A DNA stretch of 64,000 nucleotides from assembly GCA_963736975.1 (NCBI GenBank), contig CAVTQY010000001.1, positions 3,286,001 through 3,350,000 of the forward strand. Reading direction: 5' to 3'. Both the position numbers and the translations under genes were made by a program. The notes beneath the pieces were generated by a model that saw only the letters and a program-made list of their open reading frames with translations, was not told where the DNA came from and searched no databases. The DNA is from CAVTQY01 sp963736975. GTDB taxonomy: Bacteria > Pseudomonadota > Alphaproteobacteria > Acetobacterales > Acetobacteraceae. This document shows positions 32,708-41,552 of this stretch, one piece after another (positions within the stretch are counted from its first letter, which is position 1; each line of letters starts with the position of its first letter).

Positions 32708-33590
32708 GTGCCGGCAACGGAGATCCCTGTTGCCCGCACTCGCGCCCGCTTTCACCAGGACCCGCTCGGTCCGCGCCTCCCCATGTCTGGTTCGGCGTCA
32801 GCGCGGTCTTCCACCACCTCGGCCCATCCTTCGCCGTGTTGCTGTTTCCCGCTGTCGGCGTGCGCGGCGTCGCGTGGCTGCGGATCGCCTCCGCGGCGAT
32901 CATCTTCGCCCCCTGGACCAGACCGTGGACCACCATCAGACGCGCCGATCCGCGAACGCGAATGCTGTTGCTCGGCCTCGGCGCCTGTCTCGCCGTCATG
33001 AACACGTCGTTCTATCTCGCGCTCGACCGGCTGCCGATGAGCCTGGTTGCCGCGATCGAGTTCGTCGGCACGATCGGGGTGGCGCTGTATGGGCTGCGCT
33101 CAGCCCGCAACCTGACGGCACTCGTGCTGGCTGTGTTCGGGGTGTTCCTGCTCATCAACGTGAGATGGTCGAGCGATCCGCTCGGCCTGGTCTTCGCGTT
33201 CCTGAACGGCGCACTTTTCGTCGGCTACATCGTGCTCGGCCACAGAATTTCCCAAGCCGGCGCAAGCGGCGGCGTCGAGCGCCTCGGCGCGGCCATGGCG
33301 CTCGCTTTCCTCTTCATCATGCCGATCGGGTTCCTCCAAGCAGCAAAAGCTATGGGCGCGCCGGAGCTGGTCCTCGCCGGCGTCGGCGTCGGCGTCTGTT
33401 CCTCGGTCATCCCGTACGTCTGCGATCAGTTGGCTATGTCGCGCTTGCCGAGAGCGAGTTTCGCATTGTTGCTGGCATTACTGCCGGCCACCGCCACCAT
33501 CATCGGCGTCGTTGTCCTGCGGCAGATCCCTAGCGCGCGGGACCTGGCCGGCTCCTGATGCTGGGGGTGGCAGTCCACAGGCCTGCGTGA
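32708..33590 (+). pseudogene. EamA/RhtA-type exporter with two frameshifts
   Basis: The central frame reads FGVSAVFHHLGPSFAVLLFP then ten-helix DMT-type sequence through PSARDLAG. Both ends are displaced. A plausible N terminus begins at GTG 32708 (MPATEIPVARTRARFHQDPL) in another frame; one missing C near 32785-32795 would join it to PPHVWFGVSAVFHH. At the C terminus the frame hits TGA at 33556-33558, while the neighbouring frame continues LMLGVAVHRPA to a TGA at 33588-33590. Each end is repaired by one inserted base. If not sequencing errors, the homoserine/threonine-type exporter is probably lost. An alternative reading starts the central frame at ATG 32641. Confidence 0.6.
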
Positions 33591-33602
33591 AAGCCCCCGG
33601 CC

Positions 33603-35450
33603 CTACTCTCCCGACAACTCACGCCGGCGGCGGTCCAGCTCGTCGCTGTATCGCCGTAGCGCGTATTGCTCTGTCAGCAGCCCGATTACGTGCTTGGTCT
33701 CCGGCCCGTCCACCACGGCCAGCGCGTCACTTTCCGCGCTCTCAAACATCGCCACCGCTTCCTTGATCGTCATCTGCGGCAGCAGCATCGAGTCCTGGTA
33801 GTGCAGCACATCGGCGACATCGTGGCCGTCATTCTCGACCGCGTGTGCCTCCGGCACCAGCACGATGCCGGCGTAGCGATCCTCGCTGTCCAGTGCCACG
33901 ACGCGTTGCGTGGACCCCAGCGGGAAGCCGCGCCGGAACGCTTCCAGCGGCGTCTCCGTCCGCACGGTGCGGACTTCCCGGCGCATCATCCGGCCGACGC
34001 TCAGGCTACGCATCCACCCGACATCGACGGCGCTGCGGATCGCCTCGCCGCGCAAGTGGAAGCGCCACGTCGCGAAGGAGTAGCCGAAGGTGCGGCGCAC
34101 GGTCAGCGCGGACAGCACGCAGGCGCCCAGCACGGCGATGGTCAGCGGCAGGCTGCCGGTAGACTCCAGCGCCAGGAACCCCATGGTGAGCGGGCCGCCG
34201 ATGATGGCGACGGCCATCGAGCTCATACCCACCACCGCCATAGTTGCGGGTGGCACGATATGGGCGGTGCTCGCCAGCGCCAGGGCAGTGCCAAAAAACT
34301 TGCCGACGAGCGCCCCCAGGAACAGCGAAGCGAAGAACAGCCCGCCGCGGAAGCCCGAACCGATCGAGATCGAGGTGGCGCAGGCCTTCATCACAACCAG
34401 CAGGCCCAGCCACCAGACCGGCAGCGGCGTGTTGATCACCATGCCGATCGCGCCATGCCCAGAGGACAGGACCGCCGGCGTGACCAGCGCCAGCGTGCCC
34501 ACGAACACGCCGCCGAGCGCCGGGCGAAGCCATGCCGGCAGGCGGGTCTTGCGGAACAGCACCTCACTCAGCGTCACGCCGCGCATGATCGCGATGCCGA
34601 TCAGCGCGCAAAACACCCCGAGCGCGAGGATCGGCAGGTAATCCTGCGGCTCCAGGGTGGGCAGTATCAGCGTCAGCTCGAACGGCGCCGGTCCGAATGC
34701 GTGCAGCACCGATACGGCGACCAGCGAGGACACTGCGACCGGCGCGAACGTGCCAAGGGTATAGGTACCGATAATCAGCTCGAAGCCGTAGAAGGCGCCG
34801 CAGAGCGGGGCGTTGAACGCCGCCCCGATGGCGCCAGCCGCGCCGCAGCCCACCATCAGGCGCAGATCGCTTCGGCGCAGGCGGAACGCGCGGCCCAGGC
34901 GGGACGCAAGCCCGGCGCCCATCTGCGTGTATCCGGCCTCCAGGCCGATCGACGCGCCCACGCCGTTGGAGATGATGGTCTGCAGCATCACGGTGATGCT
35001 GTCGTTCAGCGACATGTGCCCGCCGTAGAGCGCGTTCGCCTCGATCGGGTCAACCGCCCGGCGGGGCCAGAAATGCGCGATGCCCAGGCCGAACAACCCC
35101 AGCGCGAGGCCGCCCAGCGGTGGCACTAGCAGCGCGCTCATTGCCGGGACACGCGCGGTGGCGCTTAGGTGCTCGTCCATATCAATGCCGAACAGCACGA
35201 CATGCGCGAACTGGGCCGCCGCTGTCATGAAAAAAACGATCATACCGGCAGCGGCACCGATGAAGGCGGCCAGCACCACCAGCCAGATCTCGTCGGTGCG
35301 GACCAACGCCCGCAGGGTGAGCGGCGCATGCAGCACCGCTGCTCCCAGGGAGCGGTGTCGCCCCGGCCGCTCCCGGCGGGTGGACGCGCTTCCGGCGTCG
35401 CGCGGGACTCGAGAGCCCGCCAGCACGCGATCGCCAGGAGCAGAAGACAT
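33603..35450 (-). CDS. ClC-family chloride channel/antiporter with C-terminal CBS region
   Basis: A 615-residue ClC protein: about ten or more transmembrane segments (residues ~55-440), then a soluble regulatory region with two CBS-like stretches (RRVVALDSEDRYAGIVLVPE and ALAVVDGPETKHVIGLLTEQ). The gating-glutamate motif reads GLEAGYTQ instead of G-K/R-E-G-P, so the glutamate is kept but its surroundings differ. The G-x-F-x-P position reads GFRGGLFFASL. It could be a Cl-/H+ antiporter or a fluoride/other-anion variant. The N terminus is arginine-rich and may begin later than 35450. Confidence 0.85.
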   Translation of the reverse strand: MSSAPGDRVLAGSRVPRDAGSASTRRERPGRHRSLGAAVLHAPLTLRALVRTDEIWLVVLAAFIGAAAGMIVFFMTAAAQFAHVVLFGIDMDEHLSATARVPAMSALLVPPLGGLALGLFGLGIAHFWPRRAVDPIEANALYGGHMSLNDSITVMLQTIISNGVGASIGLEAGYTQMGAGLASRLGRAFRLRRSDLRLMVGCGAAGAIGAAFNAPLCGAFYGFELIIGTYTLGTFAPVAVSSLVAVSVLHAFGPAPFELTLILPTLEPQDYLPILALGVFCALIGIAIMRGVTLSEVLFRKTRLPAWLRPALGGVFVGTLALVTPAVLSSGHGAIGMVINTPLPVWWLGLLVVMKACATSISIGSGFRGGLFFASLFLGALVGKFFGTALALASTAHIVPPATMAVVGMSSMAVAIIGGPLTMGFLALESTGSLPLTIAVLGACVLSALTVRRTFGYSFATWRFHLRGEAIRSAVDVGWMRSLSVGRMMRREVRTVRTETPLEAFRRGFPLGSTQRVVALDSEDRYAGIVLVPEAHAVENDGHDVADVLHYQDSMLLPQMTIKEAVAMFESAESDALAVVDGPETKHVIGLLTEQYALRRYSDELDRRRRELSGE

Positions 35451-35609
35451 CGCAGGCGTCCAAAAAACGAAAGAAGCGGCCGACGCCGCCCCTCCGCAGC
35501 TTTAATGCCGCCGATGGCCGGCGTAATCAACCATTACCGACGAGATTATTGCGCCGACTCAGGTAACCCAGGCATCGAGTGTCCGCAGGGATACACCGAG
35601 CCGGTTAGA

Positions 35610-36593
35610 CTAGAGCCCTCGCTCTACCCGCGTCGCTTGCAGGTCGTCTTGCACGAAGGCGCGCACCACGTCCACCACCGGCTCATGTGCCGTGAACCCC
35701 AGCGTGCGGGCACGCAACGGCTCGAATGCCGCCGGCCAGTCACCGACGATGCCGGCGATCACCGGGTCGGGCACGCGGCGGATCAGCGCCGAGGCGCCCG
35801 GCCGCACCATTTCCAACGCCTCGATCAGACGGGCGATCGTGGTCGCGACGCCGGGCGGGTTGACGCTGCAGTCGAGTCCCATCGGCCCGGTATCCATGCT
35901 TGCCGCGTGCAGCAACCAATCCACCGCGCGGCGCGGGCTCGCTATCCAGACAGTAAAGGCCTCCGGTACCGGCAGCGCCGTCTCGAGCCCGAGCAGCGGT
36001 TCGCGAATGATCGCCGAGAAGAAGCTGGAGGCCGCTTTGTTCGGCCGGCCCGGGCGCACGATGATGGTCGGCAGCCGGAGCGACACGGCATCCAGGAAGC
36101 GCCGGCGGGAGGCGTCGGCCAGCAGCAACTCGGCTGCGGCCTTGGCGGCGCCGTAACTGTTTGCCGGGACCTGCCGCGCGTCGTCCGTCAGTTTGGCACT
36201 CTGCCCGCCGCTGAACGTCGCCACGGATGAGGTGAACACTACCCGCGGTGGCTTGTGACCGGCGGCAAGTTTCCGGCAGGCGGCGATCACCGCCTCCGTG
36301 CCGTGCAGGTTGACCCGCATCCCCAGGTCATAATCCGCCTCTGCCTGCGCACTGACCACCGCGGCGAGGTGGAACACCAGTTCGGTGTCGGGCGGCAGCG
36401 CCTCAGCCGGCAGCGCGGCGATGTCGCCGGCCAGGCAGCGCACCGGAAATGGCGCTTCCAGGGGCGCGGGTGGGGCCAGGTCGAACAACGTCAGCCCGGT
36501 GACATCACGATCGCCGAGCCGTCCATCGCCGGCGAGACGCGCTGCCAGCTTGCGGCCCAGAAAGCCGCCCCCCCCAAGAATGGTGATCTTCAT
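35610..36593 (-). CDS. denD: NAD-dependent epimerase/dehydratase family, probable D-erythronate dehydrogenase
   Basis: A 327-residue extended SDR: NAD loop GGGGFLG (7-13), VFTSSVATF with catalytic serine, and Y-x3-K as YGAAK. The overall pattern, including the RLPTIIVRPGRPNKAASSFF segment, matches DenD, which oxidises D-erythronate at C2 on the route to dihydroxyacetone phosphate. The DenD call is by resemblance; a simple sugar epimerase is the alternative. The usual partners (otnK kinase, otnC decarboxylase, otnI isomerase) are absent. The start overlaps the htrA-like stop by ATGA. Confidence 0.7.
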   Translation of the reverse strand: MKITILGGGGFLGRKLAARLAGDGRLGDRDVTGLTLFDLAPPAPLEAPFPVRCLAGDIAALPAEALPPDTELVFHLAAVVSAQAEADYDLGMRVNLHGTEAVIAACRKLAAGHKPPRVVFTSSVATFSGGQSAKLTDDARQVPANSYGAAKAAAELLLADASRRRFLDAVSLRLPTIIVRPGRPNKAASSFFSAIIREPLLGLETALPVPEAFTVWIASPRRAVDWLLHAASMDTGPMGLDCSVNPPGVATTIARLIEALEMVRPGASALIRRVPDPVIAGIVGDWPAAFEPLRARTLGFTAHEPVVDVVRAFVQDDLQATRVERGL

Positions 36594-38011
36594 TTCCGCC
36601 CCTCCGTCCGCAGCTCCAAGGGCAGCGACACCCAGCGCAGCCCTTCCGCATCCTCGATCAGCACAAGAACGAATTGCCGTCGCTCGCGTCGCGCGGCATC
36701 GATGCGTCGCTGCACGTCCGGCGGCTGCAGCACCGGCAGCCGATCGATGTTCAGGATCAGCGAACCCGCCTGGATGCCGCGATCAGCCGCGGCGCTATGC
36801 GCCACCACGGTACGCACCGCGACGCCGATCGCCGTCGCCGCCAGCCCGAGCCGGTGTCGGATATTGTCCGTGACCGGCCCGACGATCAGCCCGAGATCGT
36901 CCCGCACGACCCGTCCCGGCGCCTGACCCTCCGGGATAACAGTTTGGGCGCCCACCTGAGGCGGAGGCGCCTGACCGATCACCACCGGCACCATCTGCAA
37001 TGCACCGCCGCGCCAGATCGTGAGCCCGACCGTGCTGCCAACCCGGCTTTCCGCGATGATGCGATTGAGGATCCGTGGCTCCTCTACGGGCTCGCCGCCG
37101 ATCTTGAGGATGACGTCTCCGGCGCTCAGCCCGGCCAGCGCCGCCGGCGAGCCGGGATCGATGCTGAGCACGATCGAACCGCCGGGGGTTACACGGCCGA
37201 CCGCGGCGGCGATATCCCCGGTGACCGATTCCACATGTGCGCCGATCCAGCCGAGGACGGCATGGCCGTCACTGCGCAACTGGTTGACAATGAAACGTGC
37301 GAAGTCGGACGGGATCGCGTAGCTGATGCCGACCGACCCACTCTCGCTGGCCGTGGTGAACAGCGCCGTGCCGATCCCGATGACTGCGCCATTCACATCG
37401 ACCACAGGCCCGCCGGAATTGCCGTGATTGATGGCTGCGTCGATCTGAATGAACGAGCCTGCCTCGCTCTCCGTCGTATTACGGTCGAGCGCGCTGACGA
37501 TGCCCGAGGTCACCGTACCCCCGAGGCCGAAGGGATTGCCGATAGCGAAAACACCATCTCCCGGCCGCAACCGGTCGCTGTCGCCGAACGCCAATGCCGG
37601 CAACGGCCGGCCGGCATCCACGGTCAGCAACGCGATGTCGCTCTGGTCGGCCGCCGCCAGCAATGTCGCGCGCAGCCGGGTGCCGTCATTCAGGATGGCG
37701 ATGACATCCGCCGCGTTCGCCACCGCATGCCGGTTCGTGACGATCAAGCCGGACGGATCGATGATAAACCCCGACGCTTCCGTCTTGTCCTGCTTCACCG
37801 AAGGCTGGCTGGCGATGTTGCCCGGCACCGCCGGGGTCGTGATGTATTTCGTCACGGCGAGATTGACGACGCTCGGCAGGACCGTCGCGAGTTGATCGGC
37901 AATAGTGGCATCCGACCGGGCGTCCGATTGCGCGTTCGCCGGGGAAATCCCCGACAGCGTCGTGACGAGCACCGCGCCAGCAATTGTCAGCCACGAACGC
38001 AACGCAGCCAT
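36590..38011 (-). CDS. HtrA/DegP-type periplasmic serine protease with two PDZ regions
   Basis: A 473-residue trypsin-like protease with a cleavable signal (AGAVLVTTLSGISPANA) and mature start around residue 28. The catalytic triad is H95 (TNRHAV), D125 (SDIALL) and S199 (GNSGGP). A first PDZ lies at ~280-350 and a second, weaker one at ~385-460. It would degrade or chaperone misfolded periplasmic proteins. ATG 38011 gives MAALRSWLTIAGAVLV. Coupling to denD is unusual; DegP genes are more often near two-component or sigma-E loci. Confidence 0.9.
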   Translation of the reverse strand: MAALRSWLTIAGAVLVTTLSGISPANAQSDARSDATIADQLATVLPSVVNLAVTKYITTPAVPGNIASQPSVKQDKTEASGFIIDPSGLIVTNRHAVANAADVIAILNDGTRLRATLLAAADQSDIALLTVDAGRPLPALAFGDSDRLRPGDGVFAIGNPFGLGGTVTSGIVSALDRNTTESEAGSFIQIDAAINHGNSGGPVVDVNGAVIGIGTALFTTASESGSVGISYAIPSDFARFIVNQLRSDGHAVLGWIGAHVESVTGDIAAAVGRVTPGGSIVLSIDPGSPAALAGLSAGDVILKIGGEPVEEPRILNRIIAESRVGSTVGLTIWRGGALQMVPVVIGQAPPPQVGAQTVIPEGQAPGRVVRDDLGLIVGPVTDNIRHRLGLAATAIGVAVRTVVAHSAAADRGIQAGSLILNIDRLPVLQPPDVQRRIDAARRERRQFVLVLIEDAEGLRWVSLPLELRTEGRK

Positions 38012-38091
38012 CGCCCGGCCCTTGTCCAGTCCTGGATCGACTTTCTTGGAAAATCGATCGGGCGGCAATTGGCCGGGCTAAGCGAAACGCG

Positions 38092-38193
38092 TCAGCGCAG
38101 CAGCTCGCGCCGGGGGCGTTCGCAAGCCAGCCGGCGGCTATCGGCTTGGTTGGCCAGTTGCTGTAGGCGTTTGAGATCCAGATGCTCGGTCAT
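38092..38193 (-). CDS. Possible 33-residue small ORF
   Basis: ATG 38193 opens MTEHLDLKRLQQLANQADSR then RLACERPRRELLR to a TGA at 38092. The regular leucine spacing and helical composition look like a short amphipathic peptide. There is no convincing Shine-Dalgarno, so this is only a candidate within the 380-bp gap before the RraA-like gene. The rest of that gap contains no feature I can name apart from the promoter expected for 38394. Confidence 0.3.
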   Translation of the reverse strand: MTEHLDLKRLQQLANQADSRRLACERPRRELLR

Positions 38194-38393
38194 GAGAGCC
38201 GCCCGTTTCGGTGGCGGCTTCCAACCCCGAATTGGCGGCCAGGTCAGTAATCTATGTCACAGGTCTGACACGGGCGCCCGACGCCGCAGCGATCCGCGTA
38301 CTGGCCGTGCACCACGGTTGACTCCGGTCGGCTCGGGGTTGACCACATCCAAGCTCGACTCAACCCGTTGAACAAGCAGATCAAGGAGGGCAC

Positions 38394-39134
38394 GTGGCCA
38401 TAGAGGTCCCCACCATCGCGCGTCCGCCCAAAGACCTCGTTGCCGGTCTTGCCGAAATCGGCGCCGCCACCGCCGCCGGCGAGCTCAGCCGCATAGGTAT
38501 CCGCAACCCGCATATGTGCGGCCCGGTGGCCTGGACGCCAGGCAAGGCAATCGCCGGACCCGCGTTGACGCTGCAGTTCATGCCCAAGCGCGAGGACCTC
38601 TACGGCGAAGCCGAATACACCGAGCCGGAAAAACAGCTTCATCGCCACGTGCTGTATCAGGCCGAGGCCGGTGACATCGTCGTGGTCGATGGCCGCGGCG
38701 ATATGAGCAGCGGCGTGTTTGGCGAGATGATGCTGACCTACTTTGCCGGCCGCGGCGGCGCCGGCGTAGTGATCGATGGTTGCATCCGGGACTATCCGGA
38801 AGCGAAGAAGCTTGGCCTCGGCCTGTGGCTGCGCGGCGTGACACCGAATTTCCACACACAGACTGGCATCTTCCCCTTCGCCGTCAACGTGCCGGTCGCC
38901 TGCGGCAACGTGCTGGTGATGCCGGGCGACATCGTCGTGGCCGACGACGACGGCTGCGTGGTGGTGCCGGTCGCGCTCGCACCGCAACTCCTGGAACGCG
39001 CCAGCCATCATCACGAATGGGAGGACTTCTCCCGTCTGCGCCTTTCGCAGGGTGGCGATTTGCGGCGTTATTATCCGCTGTCAGAAGCTGCCATGGACGA
39101 ATATCGGGCCTGGCGGGAAAACAACCCGAAGTAG
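38394..39134 (+). CDS. RraA-family protein (HMG aldolase-like)
   Basis: A 246-residue member of the RraA/HMG-aldolase family: GPALTLQFMP near the N terminus, GDIVVVDGRGDMSSGVFGEM, and AGVVIDGCIRDYPEAKKLGL containing the conserved G-x-x-R-D motif that binds substrate and divalent metal. Longer family members with this architecture act as aldolases or decarboxylases on acidic sugars rather than as RNase E regulators. The start is GTG 38394 with AAGGAGGG upstream. The enolase-superfamily gene follows after 10 bp, which suggests a shared sugar-acid pathway. Confidence 0.8.
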   Translation: MAIEVPTIARPPKDLVAGLAEIGAATAAGELSRIGIRNPHMCGPVAWTPGKAIAGPALTLQFMPKREDLYGEAEYTEPEKQLHRHVLYQAEAGDIVVVDGRGDMSSGVFGEMMLTYFAGRGGAGVVIDGCIRDYPEAKKLGLGLWLRGVTPNFHTQTGIFPFAVNVPVACGNVLVMPGDIVVADDDGCVVVPVALAPQLLERASHHHEWEDFSRLRLSQGGDLRRYYPLSEAAMDEYRAWRENNPK

Positions 39135-39144
39135 GACATATCGG

Positions 39145-40317
39145 ATGAAAGTAATGAATTTGCGCACCGCCGTCATCCAGGGCAATTTTCCCTGGGTGCT
39201 GGTGAAGGTGGAAACCGATGCGGGCATCACCGGCCTGGGCGAGGCCTATTGGGGTGCCGGTGTCGCCGAACTGGTGCACCGCGCCAAACCGCTGGTGATC
39301 GGCGAGGATCCGCTGAACATCAATAAGATCGTCGAGATCATGATCCGCAGTCTCTCCGGTGAAGGCTCGCAGGCTGGCGCGACGGTAACGGCGATCAGCG
39401 GCATCGAAATCGCGCTGTGGGACCTGCTCGGGCGCATCTGCAAAACCCCGATCTCGACGTTTTTCGGGGGCCGGTTCCGAGACCGCATCCGCATCTATGC
39501 CGACTGCCACGCCGGCGAAACGCCCGATCCGGCGGATTACGCCCGCAGGGCGCGCGAGGTCGCCGCCGAGGGCTTCACGGCGATCAAGTTCGACCTCGAC
39601 ACGCGCAACCCCTACACGATCGACATCAGCGACGACCCGCATCCGCGACGGCAGTGGTTCGAGCCGTTCAACCGCACGATCGGCTCGCAGGAGCGGCGCT
39701 GGATGGTCGATGTCGTGCGCGCGGTGCGCGAGGCGGTCGGCCCGGAAGTCATGGTGGCGATGGACGCGCACTGGAAGTTCAGCGTCAACGACGCAATCAA
39801 GCTGGCGCAGGCGCTGGAACCCTTCGACTTGCTGTGGCTGGAAGATCCCGTGCCGCCGGAGAACCTCGAAGCGCAGCGCCATGTAACCCACAGCACGCGC
39901 ACGCCCATCTGCACCGGGGAGAATTTATACCGTAAGCACGGCTATCGCGAGCTGATCGAGAAACAGGCCGCCCGCATCATCGCGCCCGATATTCCCAAGA
40001 TGGGCGGTCTTGCCGAGGCGAAGAAGGTCGCCGATCACGCCGACCTGTACTATATCCCGATCGCGCCGCATAACGTCGCCAGCCCGATCGGCACGGTTGC
40101 CGGCGCGCATGTCTGCGCGGCGATGAACAATTTCCTGGTGATGGAATATCACGCCCACGACGTGCCCTGGTGGGACGAGCTGGTGGAAGGAGACCCGACG
40201 ATCGTCGATGGTTACATCCGCCTCAATGACCGTTCGGGCCACGGCCTGACACTGAACGAAGATGTCGCCCGGGCGCATCTGAAGCCGGGGGCCAGCTTCT
40301 TCGGCGAAGAGGCTTGA
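39145..40317 (+). CDS. Mandelate racemase/muconate lactonizing enzyme (enolase superfamily)
   Basis: A 390-residue enolase-superfamily enzyme. Metal ligands fit D207 (AMDAHWKFS), E233 (LEDPVPPEN) and E259 (CTGENLY). H309 (APHN) is a likely acid/base residue; K148 (AIKFDLD) and H209 (D-A-H) may also act. The D-x-H pattern and the length point to an acid-sugar dehydratase (mannonate/gluconate/arabinonate type) rather than a racemase. It lies 10 bp after the RraA-like gene. Part of its 3' end is repeated about 1.1 kb downstream at 41407-41476. Confidence 0.85.
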   Translation: MKVMNLRTAVIQGNFPWVLVKVETDAGITGLGEAYWGAGVAELVHRAKPLVIGEDPLNINKIVEIMIRSLSGEGSQAGATVTAISGIEIALWDLLGRICKTPISTFFGGRFRDRIRIYADCHAGETPDPADYARRAREVAAEGFTAIKFDLDTRNPYTIDISDDPHPRRQWFEPFNRTIGSQERRWMVDVVRAVREAVGPEVMVAMDAHWKFSVNDAIKLAQALEPFDLLWLEDPVPPENLEAQRHVTHSTRTPICTGENLYRKHGYRELIEKQAARIIAPDIPKMGGLAEAKKVADHADLYYIPIAPHNVASPIGTVAGAHVCAAMNNFLVMEYHAHDVPWWDELVEGDPTIVDGYIRLNDRSGHGLTLNEDVARAHLKPGASFFGEEA

Positions 40318-40436
40318 TTTGTGAAATGCCGAAAACAACTCGCATGTCTGCACGCATTACGAGCGCAGGACGCAAGCGTTGGTTGCTTGACCGATGCGGT
40401 ACCATCCGATACGTTCCGCTCCAAAGGAGATATCGC

Positions 40437-41267
40437 ATGGTCCCGATGTCAGCGCGCTTAAGTTGGATCATCGGCGGAACAATTGCATCGGTCCTGGCAA
40501 GCGCCGCGCCCTCGCATGCCCAGCTCACGCAGGCGTACACCTTCAAGAACCTCACCCACGAGCAGACCGCTCCCACGACGGTCATCGATACCGGCGCCTT
40601 CTTCAACGCTGGCGGGCTGATCGCCGCGGCGGGCCAGTTCGACAGCGCGTCCCTTACTTATCCCGGCGCCGGCTCGCCGCAGAATCTGCCGTTCACCTCT
40701 CCGACGCAGTTCGGGATCGGTGTCGGTTTCGCGACGCAGGCGGCGATGGACGCCGCCTATCCGTTCGGCACCTACAGCATCACCGTGCTCAACACATCCA
40801 CCAGCGCGTCGCAGACGGCGACGCTTTCGTACACCGCGGACGCCTATACGGCGGATGTCCCGGCCCTGTCGGCGGCGAGTTTCAACCTGCTGCAAGGCTT
40901 GCCGCGCGGCCCCGATCCGGTGCCGCTGACGTTCAACACCTTCACCCCGTCGCCGCTTGCCACTTCCGCCTTCACATTCTTCACCATCTTCGGCACCTCC
41001 GACGGCTGCAGCTTCCTCAGCCCCAGCGCCGATTTCTGCACCATCTATCCCAACACGCTGACGCCCGACACCACCTATACTTGGGAGCTCGATTTCAGCG
41101 ACCGCATCGAAGCCACGGTTGACGGCGTGCTCACCGGCGTGAATTTCGACGTGCGTACCGACGGCGTGTTCACCACCGCCGCCGCAGTGCCTGAGCCGGT
41201 TAGCCTGGCACTGTTCGGCTCCGGCCTTGTCGCTCTGGTCTGCATGCGGCGTCGTCCGAACACCTGA
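40437..41267 (+). CDS. PEP-CTERM sorting-domain protein
   Basis: A 276-residue exported protein. Signal peptide MVPMSARLSWIIGGTIASVL through SAAPSHA; C-terminal sorting signal VPEPVSLALFGSGLVALVCM then RRRP. The mature part is rich in Thr, Ser, Phe and Ala with beta-type spacing. No catalytic motif is visible. AAGGAGA lies 7 nt before ATG 40437, which decides the start. It is placed between the enolase-superfamily gene and the repeated 3' tails of two nearby genes, and may have arrived in the event that made those tails. Confidence 0.85.
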   Translation: MVPMSARLSWIIGGTIASVLASAAPSHAQLTQAYTFKNLTHEQTAPTTVIDTGAFFNAGGLIAAAGQFDSASLTYPGAGSPQNLPFTSPTQFGIGVGFATQAAMDAAYPFGTYSITVLNTSTSASQTATLSYTADAYTADVPALSAASFNLLQGLPRGPDPVPLTFNTFTPSPLATSAFTFFTIFGTSDGCSFLSPSADFCTIYPNTLTPDTTYTWELDFSDRIEATVDGVLTGVNFDVRTDGVFTTAAAVPEPVSLALFGSGLVALVCMRRRPNT

Positions 41268-41370
41268 AGCGGCCGCCTCTCTGTCCCGCTGTTCACCCTG
41301 GCCTCGCGATCATCCGCTCCAGCCCTGGTCAGGGCGCGCCAGACGTTCTCCGCCTGGTGCTCTGGCTCGG

Positions 41371-41406
41371 TCACCGCCAGCGGCGCAGCCTAGCAGGCGC
41401 TTCCGC
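41371..41406 (-). pseudogene. Copy of the 3' end of an aminotransferase gene
   Basis: These 36 bases match 42024-42059, the last codons and stop of the aminotransferase gene, with three mismatches. The match starts exactly at the stop codon and encodes AEAPARLRRWR against AEAAARLRRWR. The copy stops next to the repeated tail of the enolase-superfamily gene. Confidence 0.7.
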
Positions 41407-41476
41407 ACACTGAACGAGGATGTAACCCGGACGCATCTGAAGCCGGGGGCTAGCTTCTTTCGGCGACGAAGGCTTA
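41407..41476 (+). pseudogene. Copy of the 3' end of an enolase-superfamily gene
   Basis: The frame LNEDVTRTHLKPGASFF matches LNEDVARAHLKPGASFF, the last residues of the enzyme at 39145, with strong nucleotide identity, including a 19-bp exact stretch (CGCATCTGAAGCCGGGGGC). One extra base then breaks the GDEG tail. It is a remnant of a second, deleted copy. Confidence 0.7.
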
Positions 41477-41510
41477 TGCCAGCAGCCTGAGCGGTTACGC
41501 CGGTTATTCA

Positions 41511-41552
41511 CTTGCATATGCGCAAGCACATACTCATAATGCAACTATGAGT
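41511..41552 (+). promoter_or_regulatory. Candidate operator: two inverted repeats, one over the start codon
   Basis: CTTGC(ATATGC)GCAAG lies at 41511-41526. ACTCATA (41532-41538) and TATGAGT (41546-41552) then form a perfect 7-bp inverted repeat with a 7-bp spacer; the right arm contains the ATG of the ribbon-helix-helix gene. RHH repressors usually bind short palindromes in their own promoters, so autoregulation is a natural reading. Confidence 0.5.

Noticed and set aside
33666..35129. 487-codon frame opposite the ClC gene
   Set aside because: Composition is His/Arg/Gln-rich with no domain; the minus strand encodes an obvious ClC.
36674..38371. 565-codon frame opposite the protease gene
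   Set aside because: Antisense to a protease with an intact catalytic triad; no family features.
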